Assembly (NCBI GenBank): GCA_964438735.1
Contig: CAYTLW010000048.1
Location: forward strand, 1 to 50,239
DNA length: 50,239 nucleotides
Origin: CAYTLW01 sp964438735
Lineage (GTDB): Bacteria; Myxococcota_A; UBA9042
Reading direction: 5' to 3'
The position numbers and the translations under genes are program-made. Of the stretch, positions 15,753 through 24,149 are shown piece after piece; positions within the stretch are counted from its first letter, which is position 1; each line of letters begins with the position of its first letter. The notes below the pieces were generated by a model. The model had not been told where the DNA came from, made no database searches, and was given only the letters and a program-made list of their open reading frames with translations.

Positions 15753-17642
15753 CTACTCGGGTTCGGGACGCACCAGGGCCTGCACAGCTTCCAGCAACCG
15801 GGCCTGGGTCTGCTCGGGCGCGCTGTGGCCGAAGACCTGCAGGTCGGCGTCCACCAGGCGGGCGTTGCGATCCGGGCTCAGCAGCACGGTCAGCTGCCGA
15901 TCATCGATAGCTTCGCGCAGAAATCCGTGATCGGCCAGCCCCAGGGCTTTGCTGGTGGCCACCACCACCAGGCCGGCGTCGAGCATGGGCTTGATGGTGC
16001 GCATCAGCTGGTCGGCCAGCTGGCCGTGTGCGGTCTCGATGCTGGTGTCGTGGGGCGCCGCTTCCAACACGTTGTCGCAGTCCAGCAGCACGGCGTTCAG
16101 GCCGGCGTCGAAGAGTGTGTTCTGCAGGGTGGTGGCCAGTTGGCTCTTGCCCAGCCCGGCTTCGCCCACGACCAGGACGAGGGCGGCTTCGTGACCATAC
16201 CTCTGGCGCCACTGAGGAGCGGCGACCGCCTGGTTCCGCCAGGCGAACTCGTCCAGGAACTCCACCGCCCGGCGGCCTTCCCGGGGCAGGGGCTCCATCT
16301 TGCTGACCTGGCCGCCACCGGCGATGTCATAGCCGTCCAGCAGCACGAAACGCTTGGTCTCCGAGCTGATGCCCGAGATGTCCAGCGCCATGGGCCGCAC
16401 CAGGCGGAGCACCACGTCGGCGATCTGGTTGCGCTCGACCTGAGGGGCGCCATAGATGGTCTGCAGGGAGGCCGCGTCGGTGGTGCTCGGGATCTCTACG
16501 ACCTCCGCCTCCATCTCCGAGGTGGCCATGCGCAGGCCGTAGACAGCGCCGGTCTTGAGCGGATTGCGGCCGAGCCAGAAGATCCGGCCACTGAGCATCC
16601 GGCCCACGTCCGGCTCTTCGTCGGGCCGATGCATCAACTCGCCGCGATTGATGTAGAGCTCGTCTTCCAAGACCACGGTGGCGTTGTCGCCGGGCTTGAT
16701 CTCGGTGGGCTCATCGGCGGCGAATTTGCGCAGCGCTTTGACGCGGCTCCGCTTGCCGCTGGGTGAAAACACCACCTCGTCGCCAACTCGCAATACGCCG
16801 CTGGCGACGCGGCCGACGGTCAGGCGCTCGTCGTTGCCCTCGCGGTTGAACTTGTAGACGTCCTGCACGGGCACCCGCAGCGGGCCTTCTTCGGGGCGCG
16901 GCGGGCGGACCAGGGCGTCCAGGGCCTGCAGCAGGGTCGGTCCCTCGTACCAGTCCAGGTTGTCGCCCTTGGTGACCACGTTGTCGCCGTGGCGGGCGCT
17001 CACCGGTACGTAGACCGAGGGCGCGATGCCGCAGGTGGCCAGGAACTCGCCGTAGGAGTCCACCAGGTGCTGGTAGCGCTTCTGATCGAAGCCCAGCAGG
17101 TCCAGCTTGTTGACCACCACCACCATCTGGCGCACGCCCAGGAGGCTGAGCAGCTTGCCGTGCCGGCGGCTGTTTTCGCGGATGCCCTCGTTGGCGTCCA
17201 GCAGCAGCAGGGCGGCCTCGGTGCGGGCGGCGCCACTGACCATGTTGCGGATGAACTCCACGTGGCCCGGCGCGTCGACCAGGATGTAGTCGCGCAGCTT
17301 CGACCGGAAGAAGCAGCGCGCGCTGTCGATGGTGATGCCCTGCTCCCGTTCGGCTTCGAGGGCATCGAGCAGGAAGGCGTGCTCGAAGCGTTTGCCCTGG
17401 CTCTCGCAGAGCTGGCGTACGGCCTCCACCTTGGCCGGCGGAATGGTCCCGGTATCGCAGAGCAGGCGGCCGACCAGGGTCGATTTTCCGTGGTCGACAT
17501 GGCCGACGGTGACCACCTGCAGGATCTCGCGGTGGACTTCGGCCGCCATGGCCGCCACGGCGCCCTCTGAGGCCCCCTCGGCGTAGCCGCCAGCGGCGAG
17601 CATGTCGTCGCGCAGTCGGCGTTGGGCGGTGTTGCTGGTCAT
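15753..17642 (-). CDS. cysN: Sulfate adenylyltransferase large subunit with C-terminal APS-kinase-like domain
   Basis: CysN is the GTPase subunit that, with CysD, makes adenylylsulfate (APS) from sulfate and ATP. The translation-factor G motifs are intact: GHVDHGKST (47-55), DAPGH (123-127) and NKLD (178-181), followed by beta-barrel domains to about residue 440. The remaining ~165 residues resemble an adenylylsulfate kinase (CysC) in NodQ-style fusion, with a Walker A GEAGLGKS (493-500) and LDCDNV in place of the usual LDGDNVR. The later family motifs around the substrate arginines are not evident, so kinase activity is uncertain. The start ATG has AGGAG upstream and the stop is TAG. The gene lies 69 bases after cysD and 4 bases before the lipoprotein gene, consistent with an operon. 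Confidence 0.93.
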   Translation of the reverse strand: MTSNTAQRRLRDDMLAAGGYAEGASEGAVAAMAAEVHREILQVVTVGHVDHGKSTLVGRLLCDTGTIPPAKVEAVRQLCESQGKRFEHAFLLDALEAEREQGITIDSARCFFRSKLRDYILVDAPGHVEFIRNMVSGAARTEAALLLLDANEGIRENSRRHGKLLSLLGVRQMVVVVNKLDLLGFDQKRYQHLVDSYGEFLATCGIAPSVYVPVSARHGDNVVTKGDNLDWYEGPTLLQALDALVRPPRPEEGPLRVPVQDVYKFNREGNDERLTVGRVASGVLRVGDEVVFSPSGKRSRVKALRKFAADEPTEIKPGDNATVVLEDELYINRGELMHRPDEEPDVGRMLSGRIFWLGRNPLKTGAVYGLRMATSEMEAEVVEIPSTTDAASLQTIYGAPQVERNQIADVVLRLVRPMALDISGISSETKRFVLLDGYDIAGGGQVSKMEPLPREGRRAVEFLDEFAWRNQAVAAPQWRQRYGHEAALVLVVGEAGLGKSQLATTLQNTLFDAGLNAVLLDCDNVLEAAPHDTSIETAHGQLADQLMRTIKPMLDAGLVVVATSKALGLADHGFLREAIDDRQLTVLLSPDRNARLVDADLQVFGHSAPEQTQARLLEAVQALVRPEPE

Positions 17643-17711
17643 TGTCTCGCTCCTGTCACACCGCCGGGTCCGGGCGGTCGGGGTCGGCAGGGGTGTTCAC
17701 CGCGGGCTCGA

Positions 17712-18572
17712 CTACATGTAGCCGTCGCGACGCAGCTTCTCCATGGCGTGGGGGTCTTCGCGATCCTGGGCTCGGCCAGCGCGCTCGGGCGTGTTGATGG
17801 TCTGCAGCTCCTCGACCACCTCGAGCGGCGTGCGGGCCACGCTCTGGATGGTGTCGGTGCAGGGTTCGCAGCCCAGGGAACGGTAGCGGGTGCCTTTGCC
17901 CAGATCGAAGTACAGGTCGGTGATCGGGATGTTCTGCTGGGCGATGTAGACCCACAGGTCGATCTCGGTCCAGTCCAGCAGCGGGTGGATGCGCACGTGG
18001 GTGCCGGGCGCGAAACGCGTCTTGAACTGATTCCAGAACTCGGGCGGCTGTTCGCTCACATCCCAGTCGTTGTTCTCGTCGCGCGGGCTGAAGTAGCGCT
18101 CCTTGCTGCGCGAGCCCTCTTCATCGGCCCGGGCGCCGACGATGACGCCGTTGTAGGGGCGTGGGTTCCAGTCGGGCACATACTCGCCATGCTCGTTCAT
18201 GCGCACCCGGGGTCCTGTGCCATCCAATGTGGCCCGCAGCGCCTCGGTCTTGAGCGCCGCGCAGCAGGTCAACCGCCCGCGGGTGTGATTCATGCCATCG
18301 GCCAGCGCGGCCTCATTCTGGCCCACGACCATGGTCAGGCCCCAATCGCGGGCCAGTCGGTCGCGGTAGTCGATCATCTTGGGGATCTTGAAGCTGGTAT
18401 CGACGTGGACCAGCGGGATCGGCACCTCACCAGCGAACGCCTTGCGGGCCAGCCAGAGCATGACGGTGCTGTCCTTGCCGATGGACCAGAGCATGCAGAG
18501 GCTGTCGAAGTGCCGATAGGCCTCGCGCAGCACGTAGATGCTCTGTTCTTCGAGTTCCTGCATCCGACTCAT
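17712..18572 (-). CDS. cysD: Sulfate adenylyltransferase small subunit
   Basis: CysD is the PP-loop ATP pyrophosphatase subunit of ATP sulfurylase, working with CysN in the cytoplasm. The 286-residue protein has the PP-loop SIGKDS (30-35), the conserved VDTSFKIPKMIDYRD segment, and the typical ending MEKLRRDGYM. Its length is close to the usual ~300. The start ATG is preceded by GAGGAAATGAC. It begins 32 bases after the sulfite reductase stop and ends 69 bases before cysN, in the same direction, which supports one sulfate-reduction transcript. No cysH (PAPS/APS reductase) is present in the cluster, so that step must be encoded elsewhere. Confidence 0.95.
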   Translation of the reverse strand: MSRMQELEEQSIYVLREAYRHFDSLCMLWSIGKDSTVMLWLARKAFAGEVPIPLVHVDTSFKIPKMIDYRDRLARDWGLTMVVGQNEAALADGMNHTRGRLTCCAALKTEALRATLDGTGPRVRMNEHGEYVPDWNPRPYNGVIVGARADEEGSRSKERYFSPRDENNDWDVSEQPPEFWNQFKTRFAPGTHVRIHPLLDWTEIDLWVYIAQQNIPITDLYFDLGKGTRYRSLGCEPCTDTIQSVARTPLEVVEELQTINTPERAGRAQDREDPHAMEKLRRDGYM

Positions 18573-18604
18573 GTCATTTCCTCGCTATGCGCCGCGAATC
18601 TCCG

Positions 18605-20347
18605 TCACGCCGCGCATTCACCAGCTCGCTTGATGATCTCAAAGGGTTGATCGAGGCCGATATCCACGAAGTCGCCCTCCGTGGCGGTCGTCTCGTCCAT
18701 CTCGAAGAGGTCCGCCAGAACTGGCAGTACTTCGTCCTTGCTGGCCCGGCGCAGCCAGTCGCCTGTGGTCTCGTCGGCGGTCTTGTTGGCGTCCGCGGTG
18801 GCCACCAGGCGCTCGACGCATTCCTGTACCCGCGCCGCGGGCAGCAGTGGGTAGCCGGTGCCAAAGGTGGCTCCCTGCTCATCGATGCCGCCGCCGACCA
18901 TGAGCCGGTAGTGGGGCGCCGGACGGCCGTTGATGCGCTTGACCGCGCCGTAGAAGCCGATCGTGCCCACGTGATGCTGACCGCAGCTGTTGTGGCAGCC
19001 GCTGATCTTGATCGTCAGGTCCGTATCCTGGCGCGCTGCGACCACCTCAGCGGCCACATCAGCGGCGTTGCGGCTGTGGGTGATGCCCAGGTTGCAAGTG
19101 CTGGTGCCGGGGCAGCTGGTCACGTTGGCGGTGTAGCGGGCGCCGGGGCGGGCCAGCTCGACGGCCTTCAAATCCTGGTATAGCGAGGGCAGGTCTTCCA
19201 CCTTCACCGCGCGCAGGACCACGTTCTGGGCGACCGTGAAGCGGAACGAATGCTCGCCCTGTGGCGCGGTATAGCGCTCGACGAGGCCGGCCAGGGTTCG
19301 CAGCTGATCGCCGCTGATCCGGCCGCCATGGTCCAGACGCAAGGTGGCGAAGACCAGCCCCGGCAAGCGGGTGGGCTGCACCGAACTGCGCGCCCAACCC
19401 GTCAGACCGGAGCTGCGCGAGACGTCGTCGTCGGGCGCCTGCCAGGTCCACGGCTCGTGCTCCCAGAAGGTCACATCGGCCTCGACGGGCGGCGGCGGGT
19501 CCTGCTTCACCTTCTCCAGGAAGGGGTGGTAGAGCGCCGTGAAGCGCTCCGGGCCGATCTTGCGCAGCACATGCTTGATGCGTGCCTTGCTGCGCACCCG
19601 GCGATTGCCGTGGGCCTGGAACATGTCGATCATCGCCAGGCAGGGCGTCAGGATGTCGCGAGCCGGCCAGGCGGCATGCAATTCCAGCGCTGTCAGCGGC
19701 ATGGAGGCCAGGCCACCACCCACTCGGAAGCGGAATGCGGGCTCGCCGTTTTCGCCACGAACGGCCACCAGGCCGATGTCGTTGATGGCCGCCATGCCGC
19801 GATCGGCCGCCGATGTACTCAGCGCGATCTTGAACTTCCGCGGCATGTCGCGAGAGCGCAGGTTGTTCAAGAAGAAGCGGGTGATCGCAGCCATGTAGGG
19901 CGTGGTATCGAAGACCTCATCGGGCGCCAGGCCGGCGAAGGGATCCTGAGTCACCGTGCGTACCGAGTTGCCGCAGGCGTCCACCTGCGTGATGCCGGCC
20001 TCGTTCAGACGCTTCTTCCAGCCCGGGATGCGCTCCATCTCGATGTTGTGGATCTGCAGGTTGGTCCGCGTGGTGATATTGCCGTAGCCGCGCGGTGATT
20101 CATCGCAAAGCTCTGCCAGGGTGCGGGCGAATGTGGGCGTGACGATGCCGCCGGGCATCTTCACCCGCATCATGTAGATGTCGTCCTGGCGCTGGCCGTA
20201 GACGCCGCGCGTCAGCCGATAGCCCCGGTAGGCGTCCGCGTCCAGCTCGCCACGCGCGTAGGCGTCCGTTCTCGAGATGAAATCCTCGACCTCGTCCATC
20301 ATCACCCAGTCGAGGTTGTCCACGCCACCAATCCCTTGCTCTGCCAT
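18605..20347 (-). CDS. Sulfite/nitrite reductase, siroheme and [4Fe-4S]
   Basis: This 580-residue protein belongs to the siroheme-[4Fe-4S] sulfite/nitrite reductase family and carries both ferredoxin-like half-domains. The cluster ligands are C412 and C418 (SCPGTSTC) and C451 and C455 (SGCHNSCG). The first half contains RTNLQIHNIEMERI, typical of the siroheme site. Context with cysD and cysN points to sulfite reduction to sulfide rather than nitrite reduction; sequence alone does not decide. The likely electron donor is ferredoxin, as no flavin domain is fused. The start is taken at ATG 20347, with AGGGGG just upstream; a GTG directly before it is also possible. It is the first gene of the operon and has a long, structured upstream region. 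Confidence 0.9.
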   Translation of the reverse strand: MAEQGIGGVDNLDWVMMDEVEDFISRTDAYARGELDADAYRGYRLTRGVYGQRQDDIYMMRVKMPGGIVTPTFARTLAELCDESPRGYGNITTRTNLQIHNIEMERIPGWKKRLNEAGITQVDACGNSVRTVTQDPFAGLAPDEVFDTTPYMAAITRFFLNNLRSRDMPRKFKIALSTSAADRGMAAINDIGLVAVRGENGEPAFRFRVGGGLASMPLTALELHAAWPARDILTPCLAMIDMFQAHGNRRVRSKARIKHVLRKIGPERFTALYHPFLEKVKQDPPPPVEADVTFWEHEPWTWQAPDDDVSRSSGLTGWARSSVQPTRLPGLVFATLRLDHGGRISGDQLRTLAGLVERYTAPQGEHSFRFTVAQNVVLRAVKVEDLPSLYQDLKAVELARPGARYTANVTSCPGTSTCNLGITHSRNAADVAAEVVAARQDTDLTIKISGCHNSCGQHHVGTIGFYGAVKRINGRPAPHYRLMVGGGIDEQGATFGTGYPLLPAARVQECVERLVATADANKTADETTGDWLRRASKDEVLPVLADLFEMDETTATEGDFVDIGLDQPFEIIKRAGECAA

Positions 20348-20350
20348 CAC

Positions 20351-20879
20351 GTACCCCCTGCTGCCGACCTTGAACCCGTTGGCCTCCCTGCCATCGGCCT
20401 CCGATTTGCCTTCCGACTACGCCACCGTCTCCGGTCACGCCATGTCTCGATGTTGTCGGGAGAGCAAGCCGGCTATGTCTCGTTCCGTCCCTGGTGCGGT
20501 CATCCTGGATCAACGCCGGATGACCCCTGTGCACCAGGGTCCCGGACACGCGCAACAGCACCCATTGGCAGTCGATCCGCGGTGAAGATGCGCGCGTTGC
20601 GCTCTCCTGCGGGCTGCGATGGGATGCAGTCGGATCACTGTGAACTCCGTTGCGCGCGGTCGGGCCGCCTTGCGTTTGGAAGCGTGCCGGTGGCCCGCCG
20701 GGGTGTCAAGCAAAGCGGCCAACAAACGCCTTGCATTCAGGCGATTGGAGGCGGGAGCCAGCGAGGCCGAAATGGCCTGTGACGGTGAGGTCGTTGGAAC
20801 GAACACCGGGACGCCACCGATCGACAACTCAAGGCGAGCGCGCCAGGATGGTCGGTCGAGGAGTCCCGGGAGAGCGGCG
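20351..20879. other. 529-base divergent intergenic region upstream of the sulfur operon
   Basis: No convincing gene is seen here; the open frames are short shadows. It holds a strong inverted repeat (20489-20539, listed separately) and a consensus-like TTGACA on the minus strand (20709-20704), without a good -10 at normal spacing. Translation of the plus-strand gene begins at 20880 after a GGGAGAG ribosome site. Confidence 0.6.
20489..20539 (-). promoter_or_regulatory. Large imperfect stem-loop in the sulfite reductase leader
   Basis: The plus-strand arm CCCTGGTGCGGTCATCC (20489-20505) pairs over all 17 bases with GGATGACC (20518-20525) plus GCACCAGGG (20531-20539). The loop is 12 bases and there is one 5-base bulge (20526-20530). 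A smaller stem CCCTG-TGCAC-CAGGG (20525-20539) uses the same 3' arm, so the two are mutually exclusive. It lies about 140-190 bases upstream of the sulfite reductase start. Whether it is a regulatory RNA, an attenuator or a protein site is unknown, and it matches no riboswitch I know. Confidence 0.45.
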
Positions 20880-22244
20880 ATGAGCGACAAGGAAGCCGGC
20901 GGAGCGCGAGTCATGTGGGCACTGGCCGTCCTGGCCGCGCTGGCGGTCGGCGCATGGTTGTGGCTCCGGCTGGGCCCTGATCAAACAGCGGATGTGACCG
21001 AGGCAACCGCGCCCATCACCTCGGCCGCGGGTTGGGTCCTGGACGCGCCCGAGCACCCCGAAGCCGTCCCGGTGCAGCTGCAGATGGCCATCGACAAGGC
21101 GGGCGGCGCCAAACTCCTGCAGCCAATGGCCAGCGCTACCTGGCAGCGCGCTTATGACTGGCCCGGCGGTGAGGCCACCGGTGAGCTGCTGCACCAGGCG
21201 GGCGTCGGCACCTTGCGGAGGGGCGTCGAACCGGGCGTGGAGGTCGGTCGGGTCGGCGAGCGCTGCTGGTTGCGTCGCGGCAAGGTCGTCACCGACTGCG
21301 CCCTGGAAGATCGCGCCCTGCTGCGCATTCACCAGGCGGCCCACGACGCCACCGTGCTGGTCAACCTGGGCCGGGCCCCCTACCAACCGGTGGGCGTGGC
21401 GGCTGCCAGCCTGCGCAGACATGGCGCCCGGGCCCTCTTCTTCGACCTGGCGGACGGGCCCTGGCGGGTCATTGTCATCTTCGACGTGGCCGGTGGCTTC
21501 CACGCCGAGACGGTCACCTTGCTCCATCGACAGCGCCGCCTGGCGCCCATCCACATGGACCTGCATGACCGCGCGCCCATGGCCGGCATTCAGGTGGCCA
21601 CGACCCGGCGGCTGCATTTCGAGGAGCGCATGGTGCGCAATGAGGATGGCAGCCAGGTGCCGAGCGTGGAGGTCGAACGCATGACGGCCCTCGAGGCTGG
21701 GGTCAACGCCGACGCCCTGCGGCCGCCGCAGCCAACCACCGAAGCGAAACTCACGCTGGGCAGTCGACCGGCCATGCTGGTGGCCCTGGCCGACGTACCC
21801 GAAGGCCACGAAGGGGCCCTGGCAGCACTGGATCGCGCAGAGGGCCTTTTGCCACCGGAGTTGCCCTTGGTAGAGCCGGAATGGTTCGAGGTCATCGGCA
21901 CGGGGGCCGAACCTGACGGTGTGCCGCGACGGGTGCAGGTCTGGGTGGCCTCGGCGCTCTACACCGTCGGCGCCGAACGCACCGACATCGGCCGCAAGCT
22001 CACCCGCATCGAAGCGGAGCCACGCATCGCGCGCCGCATCGTGCGGGCCACCTTCGGCGAATTGCCTGGCCGATTGCGCGCCTTCGCGGACGAAGCCACG
22101 GCCGCCGGCCACCTCATCGCCCGACGGCCGCGCGTCGTGCGCGTGCTCCGCATCCCGGGCAGCACGGGCGACGCGCCAGCAGGCCAGCCCTGGCTGGTGG
22201 AGCTGCAGTTGCCGCTGATGAGCTCGCCCACCGCAGCGGATTGA
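20880..22244 (+). CDS. Membrane-anchored protein of unknown function
   Basis: This 454-residue protein has one N-terminal hydrophobic segment (about residues 12-32, MWALAVLAALAVGAWLWLRL). The rest is a long extracytoplasmic or periplasmic part without cysteine clusters. There is no lipobox, so it is probably anchored by this helix. The body contains an alternating beta-rich part (ALFFDLADGPWRVIVIFDVA) and a C-terminal alpha/beta part (RRVQVWVASALYTVGAE). I do not recognise a family. The start ATG 20880 is chosen because the open frame upstream is Arg-rich noise and GGGAGAG precedes this ATG. It ends 12 bases before the convergent lipoprotein gene. Confidence 0.8.
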   Translation: MSDKEAGGARVMWALAVLAALAVGAWLWLRLGPDQTADVTEATAPITSAAGWVLDAPEHPEAVPVQLQMAIDKAGGAKLLQPMASATWQRAYDWPGGEATGELLHQAGVGTLRRGVEPGVEVGRVGERCWLRRGKVVTDCALEDRALLRIHQAAHDATVLVNLGRAPYQPVGVAAASLRRHGARALFFDLADGPWRVIVIFDVAGGFHAETVTLLHRQRRLAPIHMDLHDRAPMAGIQVATTRRLHFEERMVRNEDGSQVPSVEVERMTALEAGVNADALRPPQPTTEAKLTLGSRPAMLVALADVPEGHEGALAALDRAEGLLPPELPLVEPEWFEVIGTGAEPDGVPRRVQVWVASALYTVGAERTDIGRKLTRIEAEPRIARRIVRATFGELPGRLRAFADEATAAGHLIARRPRVVRVLRIPGSTGDAPAGQPWLVELQLPLMSSPTAAD

Positions 22245-22256
22245 TCAGCGCCGCAA

Positions 22257-24149
22257 CTACAGGTCCCTGGCGCAGCGGAAGCCGACGTAGTCCTCGACGG
22301 TCGTGGAGACGTGACTGTGGCGATCACTGGAGCGCAGTTCCTTGTGCAGGGTGTTGTAGCTGCCGCCGCGTAGAACGCGCTCCGCATCCTTGTCACAGGT
22401 ATGCCAAACCGGGTTCTTGGCGCCCTTGGCCTTGTTCTTCTCGTAGGCGTCCGCGTGGTAGCAGTCGGCCACCCACTCGCTGACGTTGCCGCTCATGTCG
22501 TGGGCGCCGTAGGGGCTGACGCCCTTGGGTTTGCTGCCGGGCACAAAGGTGAACAAGGTCTTGCAACCCTGGCCGCAGTCTTCGGGCACGCAACCTGTGG
22601 CCGGCTCGATGATGATCACCGCGCGGTCGCAGTCCGGCGCCTGGTTGCCCCAGGGGTAGGTCTTCATGGCCTTCGCACAGTTGCTGCCTTTGGCCTTGTC
22701 ACAGCCGCCTCTTGCAGCCTTCTCCCATTCCGCCTCAGTCGGCAGGCGCCCCTTGGGATGCACCCACTTGCAGAAGGCGTCGGCCTGGTACCAGTCGATG
22801 CCGGCGATGGGATGTTTCTCCTTGCCCGGGTTGAGCCAGCTGTAGAACTTGCTGTGGCCAAAGTCCTTCTTGGGCGCCTTGCATACGCCGCCTTGCACGC
22901 ACTTCGCGTACTGGCTGACCGTCACCTCGTAGACGTCGATCAAGAAGGCGTCCAGCATGACCTCGTGCTGAGGCAGCTCGTCGATGTAGCCGCAGCCGGA
23001 GGGCCCGACCACCGCGACGTTGCAGCCCATCCAGGTGGGACCGGCGGGGATCTTGACCATGTCCTTGGCGACGCAGACGTCGTTCTTGCAGACGTCCTGG
23101 TTGCCGCACGGAGCGCCATCGGCCATGGGCTCTTGTTTGCAGCCCGCGTCGGGGTCGCAGGTGTCGGCTGTGCACGGCTTGCCATCGTCGCAGTCGGTCT
23201 TGCTCTCGACGACACAATCCCAGCCGCTGCTGACCGCCGTGGTGGCCACACAGAGCGACACGGCGCACTTGTTGCCATCGTCGCAGGCGCCCTCGTCGGT
23301 GGTGCCGTCGCAGTCATCATCCTGGCCGTTGCAGACCTCCTTGGCAGAGGGGGCTGTCTGGCAGTCGGTCAAGCCGCCGCCGGCAGGGGCCCCCGGGCTG
23401 CCATCTTTGGCGCAAGTGCGTTGGCCCAGGCAGGACCCGCCGGCCGATGCGGTGGCGGCGCAGGGAGTGCTCAACCCTTCGTCGATGGCCAGCTTGGAGC
23501 AGACGCAGGGCTGGCTGGCGTAAAGACATTGTTTGACCGCCGCGCCATTGATGTCGACGGCATCTTTGCAGCCGAATCCCTTCGGACAGTCGTCGTCTGA
23601 GCTACAGGAGGCCCCACAATAGGCCCCATCGTCGCCACGATCGACGCAGACCGCGCCCTTGACCCCGGCTGCGCCGCACTCGGCGTTGTGACCGCACGGG
23701 TTGCAGATGCGCCCCCAGCGGGGCACGCAGACCTTGGCCGGCTTGCCATCCGGACCGCTCGTCTCCAGGCATGTCTCGTCGTCCGCGCAGCCGTCTGCAC
23801 AGAGTCGTGGACAGATCCATCCTTCAGGGCTCTCGATGCAGAACTTGGAGGTGCAATCACCAGGTTGTTTGCAGCCACATCCGGCGGCGCCAGGACAGCC
23901 TGGCCCGGCGTCCAGGGCACCGGCATCCGCCACATCCACCGGCCCTGAATCCGGGGGGGTAGTGCCCGCATCGTTGGCGTCCACAACGGGCACATCAGGC
24001 GTCACGGATGCGTCCTCGACCGGCGCGTCACCGCTGTCTGAGACCGTAGCGCTATCGCTGTCAGTGCTGCCGGGCTCTTCGCCGTTGCTGCAGCCGGCCA
24101 GGGCCAGGAGCAAGGGCAGGATCAGGGTCGGGGTCGGGCGGCCTCGCAT
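22257..24149 (-). CDS. Lipoprotein with MopE-type Cys-rich linker and formylglycine-enzyme-like (SUMF1/FGE) domain
   Basis: This 630-residue secreted lipoprotein has its lipobox at LALAGC20, then a Ser/Thr/Asp-rich linker. A cysteine-rich middle includes the putative Ca-binding motif CNGQDDDCDGTTDEG, as found in MopE-like and other myxobacterial proteins. The C-terminal ~250 residues are an FGE-sulfatase fold, with IPAGPTWMGC, GRLPTEAEWEKAARGG, SGNVSEWVADCY and the ending RGGSY...GFRCARDL. The paired catalytic cysteines of true formylglycine-generating enzymes are not at the expected C-terminal place (SSDRHSHVSTT is found instead), so a binding or structural role is more likely than sulfatase activation. 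The start ATG 24149 has AGGAG upstream; the frame before it has no signal-peptide character. The stop is TAG. Confidence 0.9.
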   Translation of the reverse strand: MRGRPTPTLILPLLLALAGCSNGEEPGSTDSDSATVSDSGDAPVEDASVTPDVPVVDANDAGTTPPDSGPVDVADAGALDAGPGCPGAAGCGCKQPGDCTSKFCIESPEGWICPRLCADGCADDETCLETSGPDGKPAKVCVPRWGRICNPCGHNAECGAAGVKGAVCVDRGDDGAYCGASCSSDDDCPKGFGCKDAVDINGAAVKQCLYASQPCVCSKLAIDEGLSTPCAATASAGGSCLGQRTCAKDGSPGAPAGGGLTDCQTAPSAKEVCNGQDDDCDGTTDEGACDDGNKCAVSLCVATTAVSSGWDCVVESKTDCDDGKPCTADTCDPDAGCKQEPMADGAPCGNQDVCKNDVCVAKDMVKIPAGPTWMGCNVAVVGPSGCGYIDELPQHEVMLDAFLIDVYEVTVSQYAKCVQGGVCKAPKKDFGHSKFYSWLNPGKEKHPIAGIDWYQADAFCKWVHPKGRLPTEAEWEKAARGGCDKAKGSNCAKAMKTYPWGNQAPDCDRAVIIIEPATGCVPEDCGQGCKTLFTFVPGSKPKGVSPYGAHDMSGNVSEWVADCYHADAYEKNKAKGAKNPVWHTCDKDAERVLRGGSYNTLHKELRSSDRHSHVSTTVEDYVGFRCARDL

